A stretch of 64,000 bases of DNA from Arthrobacter ramosus (GTDB taxonomy: Bacteria > Actinomycetota > Actinomycetes > Actinomycetales > Micrococcaceae), in assembly GCF_039535095.1 (NCBI RefSeq), contig NZ_BAAAWN010000001.1:1612001-1676000 (forward strand), given 5' to 3'. The translations under genes were made by a program, and so were the position numbers. Position 1 is the first letter of the stretch, and each line of letters begins with the position of its first letter. Below are positions 33,382 to 41,433 of this stretch, piece by piece. The notes under the pieces were generated by a model. That model was given only the letters and a program-made list of their open reading frames with translations. It was not told the DNA's origin and did not search any database.

Positions 33382-34838
33382 CGACAGCGACTGCCGACGG
33401 AGTCGGGTTTCGGTCCCGGCGGGGCCCCATTCTTATTGCCTTAATGGTCTCGTCAGGCCTGGTGGCGATTGATTCGACGATTGTGGCGACGGCTGTACCT
33501 TCGATCGTGCAAGACGTTGGCGGCTTCACATCCTTTCCATGGCTTTTCTCGGCCTATCTGTTGGCGCAGGCTGTCTCCGTGCCGGTCTACGCGAAACTCT
33601 CGGACGTCGTTGGCCGTAAGCCGATCATCCTTAGCGGTATCGCTCTTTTCCTGCTCAGTTCGATCCTTTGCGGAGTGGCGTGGAGCATGCCGGCCCTCAT
33701 TGCGTTCCGCGTGCTCCAAGGCCTGGGCGCGGGAGCAGTCCTGCCGATGGCTATGACCATCGTCGGCGATATCTACACGGCGACTGAACGGGCTAAAGTG
33801 CAAGGCTATCTTGCCAGTGTGTGGGCACTTTCGTCAGTCACTGGCCCAACGTTAGGCGGATTGTTCGCGTCGGTCGGCATCTGGCGTGGGATCTTCCTTC
33901 TAAACATCCCGCTCTGCCTCTTGGCCGGGTGGATGCTGATCCGAGCGTTCCACGAACGTATCGAGCGCGCCAAGCACCGGGTGGACTATTTAGGGGCGGT
34001 ACTGCTAACTCTGTCCCTCAGCCTGCTTATCCTCGGGGCTCTCGAGGGCGGCTTGGCATGGGCTTGGAACTCCCTCACCAGCATCTCCGTGTTTGGAGTC
34101 GGGACACTCCTCTTCGCGGTGTTCGTTCTGGTCGAGAGGAGGGCAGCAGAGCCAGTGCTGCCGCCGTGGGTAGTGTCCCGGCGTCTGCTGGCCACGACGT
34201 CGATGATTTCTTTCGGCATTGGTGCAATCATGTTCGGCCTTACTTCCTACGTGCCCACGTTCCTCTTAGGATCCCTCTCGACCTCCCCGGTTCTGGCAGG
34301 GCTCGCCGTGGCAGCATTGACCATCGGCTGGCCGATCAGTGCTTCACAGGCTGGCCGGTTCTATTTCCGGATTGGCTATCGGAGGACGGCACTTATCGGT
34401 GTCATGGTCGCTGTCATCGGTACATCGGTCCTTACGCTCACGGCCTCTTCTCCCAACGTTCCGGTTGTGGCGGTGTGTTGTTTCGTCGTCGGACTGGGAC
34501 TGGGGCTGGTGGCGACCCCGATCCTCATTGCCGCCCAGTCAAGCGTCGAATGGAATGAGCGCGGCGTAGTCACGGGTACTAATCTCTTCGCCCGTTCGAT
34601 TGGAAGCTCCATCGGCGTCGCCGTTTTCGGGGCAGTAGCTAACTCGATATATGCCGGCGTCCCCGGCGGCGATTCCGACCCCCAGACAATTGTGTCTGCG
34701 ACTACTGCTGTCTTCGTGGCCGTACTGGTCAGTGCCATACTCACTGTTGTCGCCGTTATCGCGATGCCCGCGGTTGACGACGAGAGCAACACTCTCGAGG
34801 CATCGGCCGAGGCCAATGCGTTCTCCTCACATGGTTAG
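33378..34838 (+). CDS. MFS transporter, DHA2 (14-TM) family
   Basis: A 486-aa membrane protein with about 14 hydrophobic segments. It has DSTIVATAVPSI in the first segment (motif D1-like), KLSDVVGRKPIIL (motif A) and RVLQGLGAGAVLPM plus VTGPTLGGLFA (motif C). These mark a proton-driven drug/metabolite exporter of the DHA2 group. The GTG start overlaps the preceding small gene. It could export a toxic pathway intermediate; this is inference from position. Confidence 0.87.
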   Translation: MTTATADGVGFRSRRGPILIALMVSSGLVAIDSTIVATAVPSIVQDVGGFTSFPWLFSAYLLAQAVSVPVYAKLSDVVGRKPIILSGIALFLLSSILCGVAWSMPALIAFRVLQGLGAGAVLPMAMTIVGDIYTATERAKVQGYLASVWALSSVTGPTLGGLFASVGIWRGIFLLNIPLCLLAGWMLIRAFHERIERAKHRVDYLGAVLLTLSLSLLILGALEGGLAWAWNSLTSISVFGVGTLLFAVFVLVERRAAEPVLPPWVVSRRLLATTSMISFGIGAIMFGLTSYVPTFLLGSLSTSPVLAGLAVAALTIGWPISASQAGRFYFRIGYRRTALIGVMVAVIGTSVLTLTASSPNVPVVAVCCFVVGLGLGLVATPILIAAQSSVEWNERGVVTGTNLFARSIGSSIGVAVFGAVANSIYAGVPGGDSDPQTIVSATTAVFVAVLVSAILTVVAVIAMPAVDDESNTLEASAEANAFSSHG

Positions 34839-34924
34839 GACGCTTGGCTCCATAGTTCTGCGAACATGTCATATCGAACCGCGGCCGAGGCTCCGTCGGA
34901 TACTGGAATCCGTGGCGCCGGATA

Positions 34925-35626
34925 CTAGGCGGTTTTCTCCGTGGTTCCCGGCTGGACGTTCTCGCGTTCCTCCAGGGCTCCGGTTACTGAGGCTGTGAGG
35001 CTGTTGGCGATGTGGGTCCGTGCGAGTTCGGCTGCGCCGGGACCATCGCCGGAGGCTACAAGTTCAAGAATCTGGTGGTGCTGGTTCAGGTCTATGGTCC
35101 GGGGTTCATCGCCGGATGGGAGTTCCAGGCCGAGGCGGCGGTAGCGGTCGGACTTGTCCCACAGGTCGTCCAGGAGCTTGATCATGCTGGCGTTGTGGGA
35201 GGCGGTGTAGACGGCCCGGTGGAAATCGCGGTGTGCCGTGATGGCGTCCTCGCCCCAGACCCGGGTGACCGGAAGCAGTTTCTTCGCTGCGGTCCTCATG
35301 GCGACGATGTCAGCTTCGGTCCGGCGGTGTGCTGCCAACTCGGTCGCTGAGGGCTCCAGCGAGAGGCGGACTTCAAGCAGTTCGCGGGCCTCCGAAGCAC
35401 TCACGTCAGCCACACGGGAGTCCCGGTGGGTATCCATGATGATCAGGCCTTCGCTTGAGAGTCGGCGGATCGCTTCGCGCAGGGGAGTGATGCTCATCTG
35501 CATCTTGTCCGCCAGTTCGTACTGGGAGACGCGTGAGCCGGGGGCGAGGCCGCCGGAGAGGATCAGCTGGCGGAGTTCGCTGTACGCCAGACTGCCCTTG
35601 CTGGAAAAGACGTTCGTGGTGCTCAT
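34925..35626 (-). CDS. GntR-family regulator, FCD type (tartrate module)
   Basis: A 233-aa protein: GntR winged helix (SELRQLILSGGLAPGSRVSQ; MSITPLREAIRRLSSEGLI) and an FCD effector domain (EVRLSLEPSATELAA; AHRDFHRAVYTASHN, with Asp/His metal-ligand-type residues). The start at 35,626 has ggagcg upstream; the longer frame to 35,662 lacks support. It is divergent from the D-tartrate dehydratase gene, with three identical palindromes in between, so it is almost surely the repressor of that gene and of itself. Confidence 0.88.
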   Translation of the reverse strand: MSTTNVFSSKGSLAYSELRQLILSGGLAPGSRVSQYELADKMQMSITPLREAIRRLSSEGLIIMDTHRDSRVADVSASEARELLEVRLSLEPSATELAAHRRTEADIVAMRTAAKKLLPVTRVWGEDAITAHRDFHRAVYTASHNASMIKLLDDLWDKSDRYRRLGLELPSGDEPRTIDLNQHHQILELVASGDGPGAAELARTHIANSLTASVTGALEERENVQPGTTEKTA

Positions 35627-35679
35627 CTGACGCTCCGAATCTCTTACTGAATGTGCGGCCAATCCCGCTCCCTCGGAAC

Positions 35680-35822
35680 ATCTTATAAGAAATTCAACCA
35701 GAAGACTTGTGCGCCCCGTCGCGCCCCGCTAGCCTTGAACGCAGATCTTATAAGATATTCGATCGAGCGATGCGCTTGTCCCCTTGCGCCTCGGGTTGAT
35801 CCCGGCCCTGCATCTTATAAGA
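35680..35822. promoter_or_regulatory. Three ATCTTATAAGA(T) operators in the GntR/tarD divergent region
   Basis: ATCTTATAAGA at 35,680-35,690, the perfect palindrome ATCTTATAAGAT at 35,745-35,756, and ATCTTATAAGA at 35,812-35,822. The centres are 65-67 bp apart, close to six helical turns, which suggests cooperative or looped binding by the adjacent FCD GntR regulator. Confidence 0.82.
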
Positions 35823-35852
35823 AATAAGACACCACCCAAGAGAGAATCACAG

Positions 35853-37019
35853 ATGAAAATCGTTTCCGCCCATGTCGGCACCATCCGCATCAGTTCCTCG
35901 ATCCGGAACGCCTTCATTGACTTCACCAAGATGGACTGCACGATCATCGCGCTAGTCTCAGATGTCTTCGTCGACGGCAAGCCCCTGGTTGGCTATGGCT
36001 TCAACTCCAACGGCCGCTACAACGCGACAGGCATCCTGAAGGACCGCATTCTTCCGCGCATCATGGATGCCCCGTGCGAAGACCTTCTTGATGAGGACGG
36101 CCAGCTCTCGCCGGAAAAGGCGTGGGACCTGATGATGTCCAACGAAAAGCCCGGAGGACACGGCGAACGCTCCGTCGCCGTCGGCGTGGCCGACATGGCC
36201 CTCCACGACCTCGCCGCGAAGATCGCCGGCGTCCCGCTCTACCGGTGGATCTCGGACCACTACGGTGACGGCAACCCGGACAAGGACGTCTTCGTCTACG
36301 CCGCCGGCGGCTACTACGCCCCCGGCAAGAGCCTCGAAGACCTGCAGAACGAAATGCGCAGCTTCCTCGCCAAGGGCTACAACGTGGTCAAAATGAAGAT
36401 CGGCGGCGCCGACCTCGTCGAAGACCTTCGCCGCATCGAAGCCGTGGTCGAGGTCCTCGACGGCGACGCTTCCCGCCTCATGGTGGACGTCAACGGCAAG
36501 TTCGACCTGGAGACCGCGCTGGAATACGGCAAAGCCATCGACCACTACGGGCTGTTCTGGTACGAGGAAGTCGGCGACCCGTTGGACTACGCCCTGAACT
36601 CCACCCTGTCCGAGCACTACAAAAACCCGATCGCCACGGGAGAGAACCTGTTCTCCCTCCAGGACGCCCGCAACCTGGTCCGCTACGGCGGGATGCGCCC
36701 GGACCGCGACTTCATCCAGGTCGACCCGGCCCTGAGCTATGGCCTGACCGAATACCGCCGGATCCAGGACATGCTCGCCCAGCACGGCTGGTCCTCACGC
36801 CGCTGCATCCCTCATGGTGGACACCAGTTCTCCCTGCACATCGCAGCAGCCCTCAAGCTGGGCGGCAACGAGTCCTACCCGGGCGAGTTCCAGCCCACCG
36901 GCGGCTTTACCGACGACGCTGTCGTCGTCAACAGCCGGGTTGCCCCCAGCGACCTGCCCGGCATCGGCCTCGAAGGCAAGGCCGAGTTCTACAAGGTCCT
37001 GCGCGCACTGCACAACTAA
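35853..37019 (+). CDS. tarD: D(-)-tartrate dehydratase (enolase superfamily)
   Basis: A 388-aa member of the mandelate racemase subgroup that follows the known D-tartrate dehydratase closely in length and blocks: IRNAFIDFTKMD, GYGFNSNGRY, NEKPGGHGERSVAVG, VFVYAAGGYYAPGK, the KMKIGG strand with catalytic Lys, metal ligands in MVDVNGKF, FWYEEVGDPLDYAL and TGENLFS, and the C-terminal His in RCIPHGGHQ. It dehydrates D-tartrate to oxaloacetate with Mg2+. ATG 35,853 follows agagagaa. It is divergent from its likely repressor, and the transporter gene downstream is broken. Confidence 0.87.
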   Translation: MKIVSAHVGTIRISSSIRNAFIDFTKMDCTIIALVSDVFVDGKPLVGYGFNSNGRYNATGILKDRILPRIMDAPCEDLLDEDGQLSPEKAWDLMMSNEKPGGHGERSVAVGVADMALHDLAAKIAGVPLYRWISDHYGDGNPDKDVFVYAAGGYYAPGKSLEDLQNEMRSFLAKGYNVVKMKIGGADLVEDLRRIEAVVEVLDGDASRLMVDVNGKFDLETALEYGKAIDHYGLFWYEEVGDPLDYALNSTLSEHYKNPIATGENLFSLQDARNLVRYGGMRPDRDFIQVDPALSYGLTEYRRIQDMLAQHGWSSRRCIPHGGHQFSLHIAAALKLGGNESYPGEFQPTGGFTDDAVVVNSRVAPSDLPGIGLEGKAEFYKVLRALHN

Positions 37020-37112
37020 CCAATTCCGCAGTGCCGTGGTCCCGGGCAGCACCACGGCCCGGGACCGCACCTCTCGAATTTTCACTGTCTGTCGTGCAAA
37101 GGAGCACCCAAG

Positions 37113-38093
37113 ATGTCGAGCCATACCATGCAGAACCCGCACCATTCCGCCCGCCCAAGCAGCGATCCCGGTTCGGCCGGCTGCTGCGCGAACTCTGGTT
37201 CCAAGTCGTCCTGGGCGCAGTCCTGGGCATCGCCGTCGGACTGCTCCTGCCCTCCGTCGGTAAACAGCTCACACCGCTCAGCGATTGGTTCATCGCTCTG
37301 GTGAAGATGATCGTCATTCCCGTGGTGTTCTGCGTCGGGTCCCTTGGCATCGCCTCGATGGACAGCCTGCGCAAAGCCGGCTGGCCGCCGTCGCCAATTA
37401 CGGCACCCAAAGCCTGCAGCAACTCGGCTACCTCGTCCTGCTGTTCACCGGCACTTGCATCCTCTACGTCCTGGTAGTTCTGGGCAGTATCGCCCGTAGT
37501 TGCGGACTGAACATCTTCACTCTAATGCGCTACTTCAAGGCAGAACTGCTGATTGCCCTGAGCACCTGCTCCAGCCAAGCGGTCCTCCTCCCGCAGCTGA
37601 TCAAGAAGCTCGAAAACATGGGCGTCGGCAAATCCACCGTCGGCATCGTCATCCCCTCCGGATTCTCCTTCAATCTCGACGGATCCGCCGTCTACCTGAC
37701 CATGGCCTCCGTGTTCCTGGTCCAGGCCGTCGGCATGGACCTCTCCTGGGAACAGCAGCTGGTCATGGTCGGCGTCATGATGCTCACCAGCAAGGCACTG
37801 CAGGTATCGCCGGCGGCGCGTTCACCGTCCTGGCCAGCACACTCAGCACCGTGGGCGGCATCCCGCTGGCCGCACTCGCCCTCATCGTCGGCATCAACCG
37901 GCTGCTGAACGAAGGCCGCGTCTTCATCAACGTCCTCGGAAACGCGATGGCAGCCGTCGTCGTCGGCAAATGGGAAAGGGACTTCGACCCGGAACAGGCC
38001 CGCCAAGCCCTGCAGGCCGCAGGCCAGAAAAGGAACGAAATCGAATCAAAGACACCCACCACCGTGGAAGCGGACGAGGTCGACGTCCACTAA
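37113..38093 (+). pseudogene. Broken DctA-type dicarboxylate:cation symporter
   Basis: Pieces of one DctA/GltP-like transporter occur in three frames. The N-terminal ATG context is at 37,113 and RLLRELWFQVVLGAVLG follows in another frame. After SLRKAG about 100 residues are missing. The frame then moves to VANYGTQSLQQLGYLVLLF through the conserved VIPSGFSFNLDGSAVYLTMA (37,640-37,700), and changes again near 37,800 to GGIPLAALALIVGINRLL and the C-terminus. At least three frame changes plus an internal deletion mean it cannot make a working transporter. Its place after tarD suggests it once imported tartrate. Confidence 0.85.
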
Positions 38094-38154
38094 CACCGCA
38101 TCGGGCAGGGCCGCCGCGCACCCCCGCGGCGGGCCAGCAGCGCAAACCTTAAAC

Positions 38155-38340
38155 CCAGCTGTCTCCAAGTCCGCGCTCACGCGCCACTGGCGCATTCTGC
38201 GCGAGTCAGGTCTCATCAAGCAGGAGGTGCAGGGAAACAGGCACCGCAACTGGCTCCGCCGCGAAGAACTCGATCGACGCTTTCCCGGCCTCCTGGCACT
38301 CGTCCTCGACGAATCAACTGAAGGCTCAAAGTCGACCTAG
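38155..38340 (+). pseudogene. ArsR-family regulator, C-terminal fragment
   Basis: A frame without a start reads SKSALTRHWRILRESGLIKQ then RREELDRRFPGLLALV and stops at 38,340. This matches the recognition helix and wing of ArsR proteins such as the one at 20,578-20,928; the first half is missing. The remaining sequence to 38,448 shows no gene. Confidence 0.65.
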
Positions 38341-38448
38341 CTGCCGGACTTTGCTCGCCGGACACCAAGGCCTCCACTCGTCCTGGCGACCCGGCAGGCG
38401 CCCAGGGTCAACACCGTAAGCACCTGTAGCAGCCGGTGCTGAGGAGGC

Positions 38449-39198
38449 TCAGGCGCCAACGCCGCTGAGCATGTCGAGGACGTTTTCGTACCGGCCCTCG
38501 GCTTCGGCGTCGCGGAGGAACTTGGCGCGTTCCACCACGATTTCCTTGGCGTCGGGCCGGGCGTTGAGCAGGGCCATAGTTTCCAGGAGGAACTCGTCCA
38601 GCGGCATGGCGTTCTCGTCGTCCTGCTGGCCCAGCAGCGTCGTCCGCACGCCGGGCGGAACTACCTCAATGACCTGGACTGCGGTATCGGCGAGTTGGAC
38701 ACGCAGGCTCGTGGTGAAGGAGTGCAGGGCGGCTTTGGTGGCGTTGTAGGTCGGGGTGATTGGGAACGGCACGAACGCCAGCGCGGACGTGACGTTCAAG
38801 ACGGCGGCGTCGTCCTTGGTCACCAAGTGCGGCAGGAAGGCGTAGGTCATCCGGATGGCGCCGAGCAGGTTCGTAGTGATGTGGTCCTCGGCGATCTGCA
38901 GCGCGGCTGGGTCCAACACGTTCTCGTGCAGCATGATGCCGGCGTTGTTGACCAGGACGTTCAATTGCGGGTGGCTGGCAGCAAGGGTCTCGGCGGCCCG
39001 GGTGATCGAGGCAGGGTCGGCGACGTCGAGGATGATGCCCTCGATACCGGGGTGTTCGGTAGTGATCTGGTCCAGCAGCTCTTTGCGCCGACCAGCGACG
39101 ATGACCGTGTTGCCGGCCTCGTGGAAGCGTCGGGCAAGGCCGTACCCGATGCCCGAGGTGCCGCCGGTGATCAGGATTGTGTTTCCCGTAGTTTTCAT
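38449..39198 (-). CDS. Short-chain dehydrogenase (DltE-like)
   Basis: A 249-aa SDR with TGGTSGIGYGLARRF (cofactor), VAGRR at strand 2 (NADP-type Arg), NNAGIM, the active-site Ser in NVTSALAF and YNATK as catalytic Tyr-Lys. The end contains VEVVPPGVRTTLLGQQ, typical of DltE-like SDRs. It is divergent from the TetR gene with two perfect palindromes in the gap, so it is very likely repressed by that TetR protein. The physiological substrate is unknown. Confidence 0.87.
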   Translation of the reverse strand: MKTTGNTILITGGTSGIGYGLARRFHEAGNTVIVAGRRKELLDQITTEHPGIEGIILDVADPASITRAAETLAASHPQLNVLVNNAGIMLHENVLDPAALQIAEDHITTNLLGAIRMTYAFLPHLVTKDDAAVLNVTSALAFVPFPITPTYNATKAALHSFTTSLRVQLADTAVQVIEVVPPGVRTTLLGQQDDENAMPLDEFLLETMALLNARPDAKEIVVERAKFLRDAEAEGRYENVLDMLSGVGA

Positions 39199-39232
39199 TG
39201 AGTTGTTCTCTCGCTAAGATATTCTCGATGAA

Positions 39233-39280
39233 GCGGACAGCTGTCCGTTTCGGAGATGACGTTAGCGGACAGTTGTCCGC
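39233..39280. promoter_or_regulatory. Two TetR operators in the SDR/TetR divergent gap
   Basis: GCGGACAGCTGTCCGT (39,233-39,248) and the perfect palindrome GCGGACAGTTGTCCGC (39,265-39,280), centres 32 bp apart (three helical turns). Confidence 0.85.
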
Positions 39281-39322
39281 TTAGCAAGGTTGACTGTAAT
39301 AAACCCTCGTGAAGGAGGTCTG

Positions 39323-39901
39323 GTGCCGGAGCCGAAAGACGCATCGATACGCTCGGATGCACAACTGAACCGTGACCGCATCCTCGAAGTGGCATACGCT
39401 GAGCTGACCCGTTCGGCAGACGTCCCGCTCAGCGTGATCGCGAAGAAGGCAGGCGTAGGGCAGGGCACGATCTACCGGCACTTCCCGGACCGTGAGGCGC
39501 TGATACTGGAGGTCTACCGCCACGGGATGGAACAGGTCGCAGACGTCGCGGCAGACCTGCTCAAAACCCGACCGGCGGATCAAGCCCTGCGGGAATGGAT
39601 GGATCACCTCGCCCGGTACGCCATCGCTAAAGCCGGCCTGGCCGACGCGGTCCGCCAGGCCACCTCCGCACCGAGCAGCCGGGAGAAGCCCGGATACGCC
39701 CCGATGTTCGCCGCGGCCGACCGGCTGCTGCGCGCCGGCGAGCAGTCCGGCACCATCCGCCCCGGAGTCACAGCGGATGACTTCTTCCTCGCCGTCGCCG
39801 GCCTGTGGCAACTCGACGCCCACACGGACTGGCAACCACGGTTGACCTGGCTCCTGGACCTCGTCATGGACGGGCTGCGCGCTGGTGCACCCAATCCGTA
39901 A
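39323..39901 (+). CDS. TetR-family transcriptional regulator
   Basis: A 192-aa protein. The N-terminal helix-turn-helix (LSVIAKKAGVGQGTIYRHF) is followed by a TetR helical ligand domain with the SACE_7040-like end WQPRLTWLLDLVMDGLR. GTG 39,323 follows gaaggagg with good spacing; the longer frame from 39,290 (TTG) lacks a site. It is divergent from the SDR, and the two GCGGACA palindromes between them should be its binding sites. Confidence 0.88.
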   Translation: MPEPKDASIRSDAQLNRDRILEVAYAELTRSADVPLSVIAKKAGVGQGTIYRHFPDREALILEVYRHGMEQVADVAADLLKTRPADQALREWMDHLARYAIAKAGLADAVRQATSAPSSREKPGYAPMFAAADRLLRAGEQSGTIRPGVTADDFFLAVAGLWQLDAHTDWQPRLTWLLDLVMDGLRAGAPNP

Positions 39902-40070
39902 CCGACTATTACCAGCCTTGCGACGACAGCGTGAGGGTTCTCGAGGTTGGCTCCGCGATTTTCGGCGTAGATTACCTTTCAGACGATAATGGACCTTCCG
40001 TAAACCTACGGCTGCGACGGCTACGGCACGACGACGCCGCCGGCAGGGAAGCGGTTCACTCCAGTTTTGC

Positions 40071-40486
40071 GTGGAGCAGGTACTGATAGACCTTCTCCCG
40101 GATCCCGTAGTCACGGGAGTGTTCATGCGCCCGATAAATCGAGAGCAGTCTCCGGCCGAGGTCGACTTCGCCACCTCGATGGACGACTCGATCGCCCTAA
40201 GTCTCTGGTACGCGACGGTCTACGTTGTGATCCAAGGGTGGCGCAATGCAGGGATCTCCGATTCGGAGATCGATGAGCTCCTTGGCGATGACCGTGTCGA
40301 TGATTTGAGCCGCTTTCGCAATCAGATTTTCCACTACCAGCGGGAGTATGACAGTCCCAGGCTTCTCGGGTTCTTGAAACCGGGGATGCGGATGCCCAGG
40401 AGGCAACCACCTGGATCCGGCACATACACGCGGCGCTGGGTAGAGCCATCGAGCGGGCATTGCAGGACCTCGTCGATCCCAAGTGA
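40071..40486 (+). pseudogene. HEPN-like protein, frameshifted
   Basis: Frame 1 from GTG 40,071 reads about 103 residues including SIALSLWYATVYVVIQGW and SRFRNQIFHYQ, where RNQIFH fits the HEPN RX4H motif. After LLGFL (about 40,375) the sensible continuation (GDADAQEATTWIRHIHAALG and ERALQDLVDPK, stop 40,484-40,486) is in another frame. HEPN proteins are often RNases in defence or toxin systems. The true start could be further upstream, as the 39,902-40,070 stretch is otherwise empty. It may be inactive, or the shift may be a sequencing error. Confidence 0.5.
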
Positions 40487-40657
40487 ACGGAGGGATTCGC
40501 TACAACACAGGGCCTAGCGATCGCCGCCACCCACGTGTCCCGACGATCATGGACCTCTGGACTTCCTGATCATCGACATTCCCGTCCGTCTCTGGCCGCG
40601 CATCGACGGTGTTTGCTTTAGACCGGACCAGCACCGTGCTGGGAAGCGGCCACGAAC

Positions 40658-40789
40658 CTAAACACTTGGATGACTCGGCGGTGCCGGCCAATCCCAAGTC
40701 TCGCCGCACCAGCAGCGGCCATCCTTGTGCTCCTGGATGACGAAAACTCGTTCCTCTCCGAGCAGGATGATGTCTTCGTAGCTGAGCAT
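40658..40789 (-). CDS. Small conserved protein in the module A right end (43 aa)
   Basis: MLSYEDIILLGEERVFVIQ continues through DGRCWCGETWDW. A second copy is at 51,208-51,309. In the common 33 codons the copies differ at six third-codon positions that keep the amino acid and at three conservative sites, a pattern expected for a translated protein. The two Cys flanking Trp (CWC) could bind metal or form a disulphide. No family is recognised. The ribosome site is weak. It lies in the shared terminal segment of the modules, so it may serve mobility or its control. Confidence 0.55.
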   Translation of the reverse strand: MLSYEDIILLGEERVFVIQEHKDGRCWCGETWDWPAPPSHPSV

Positions 40790-40889
40790 GGGTCCAGTGC
40801 AGCATCAACGGCCGGCTGCTGGTAGGGGAGTCTTGGTGTATGTGGAAAACCTCGGGTAACGGCGTCGGAGCGCTCTGCCCGCTGGCCTC

Positions 40890-41133
40890 CTGTGACCACT
40901 GAAGTCCGACCGGCGGCGAACCAGGGACGAGCCTTCAGTTCCAGGAACCTACGCGGATGCACCACCAACTCTTTCCTTCGCCCTCGACGGCGAGTTTGGC
41001 CGGCGTGTGCTGTCGGAGCTCGACAGTTAGTGAACATGTGGTGATCGCAGTGAGATGGGGCTGCTTGTGCTGATTTAGCAGGAATCTTGTCTCCTCGTAT
41101 AAGAGCGAAAACATACCCCTCACATACACCCCC
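40890..41133. mobile_element. Module A right end
   Basis: This is the right-terminal part of a segment also found at 51,410-51,656 and, for the last 110 bp, at 60,210-60,321. It has a hairpin CTGTCG-gagct-CGACAG (41,010-41,026), the box TTGTGCTGATTTAGCAG (41,067-41,083) and CATACCCCTCACATA near the end. On the plus strand, a tract ending VLSELDS and stop 41,028-41,030 also shows only silent changes in copy B. No left end of module A is visible in the window. Confidence 0.6.
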
Positions 41134-41144
41134 GGGTCTATGTC
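41123..41144. mobile_element. Module A/B junction, attP-like palindrome
   Basis: ACATACACCCC followed by CGGGTCTATGT, matching its reverse complement at 9 of 11 arm positions, joins the module A right end to the module B left end (GGGTCTATGTCCTTAA). The same left end follows the right end at 51,656. The core CCCCCGG is shared with the comM P-loop junction at 60,318-60,325. Confidence 0.65.
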
Positions 41145-41433
41145 CTTAACGGTGGATGCTTGAAGCCACACATAAATGGGTTTCCGACTCGCCGTCAAAT
41201 ATGGGCGGGACATTCACCGGAGGCAGCAGCGCCTGTTCGCCGAATGCCAATATGGCACCTCGAAGGTCATGGAACCTGGCCCCTGCTGTGACATTGGCGC
41301 TGCGCCACGGTGCGATCTCCGTTGGCTGTACCTTTGCTAGTGGCATGCTGGTTCGGACAGTTGTGAAGGCAAGCGTTGCTTGAAGGCTAGGTTGCACGCA
41401 CACACCAGAGGCTTGACAGTGAGGTTTTGTTTC

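Noticed and set aside
40935..41213. 92-aa minus-strand frame across the A/B junction
   Set aside because: Differences between copies A and B fall mostly on replacing positions in this frame and on silent positions in the opposite frame, so it is not under coding constraint.
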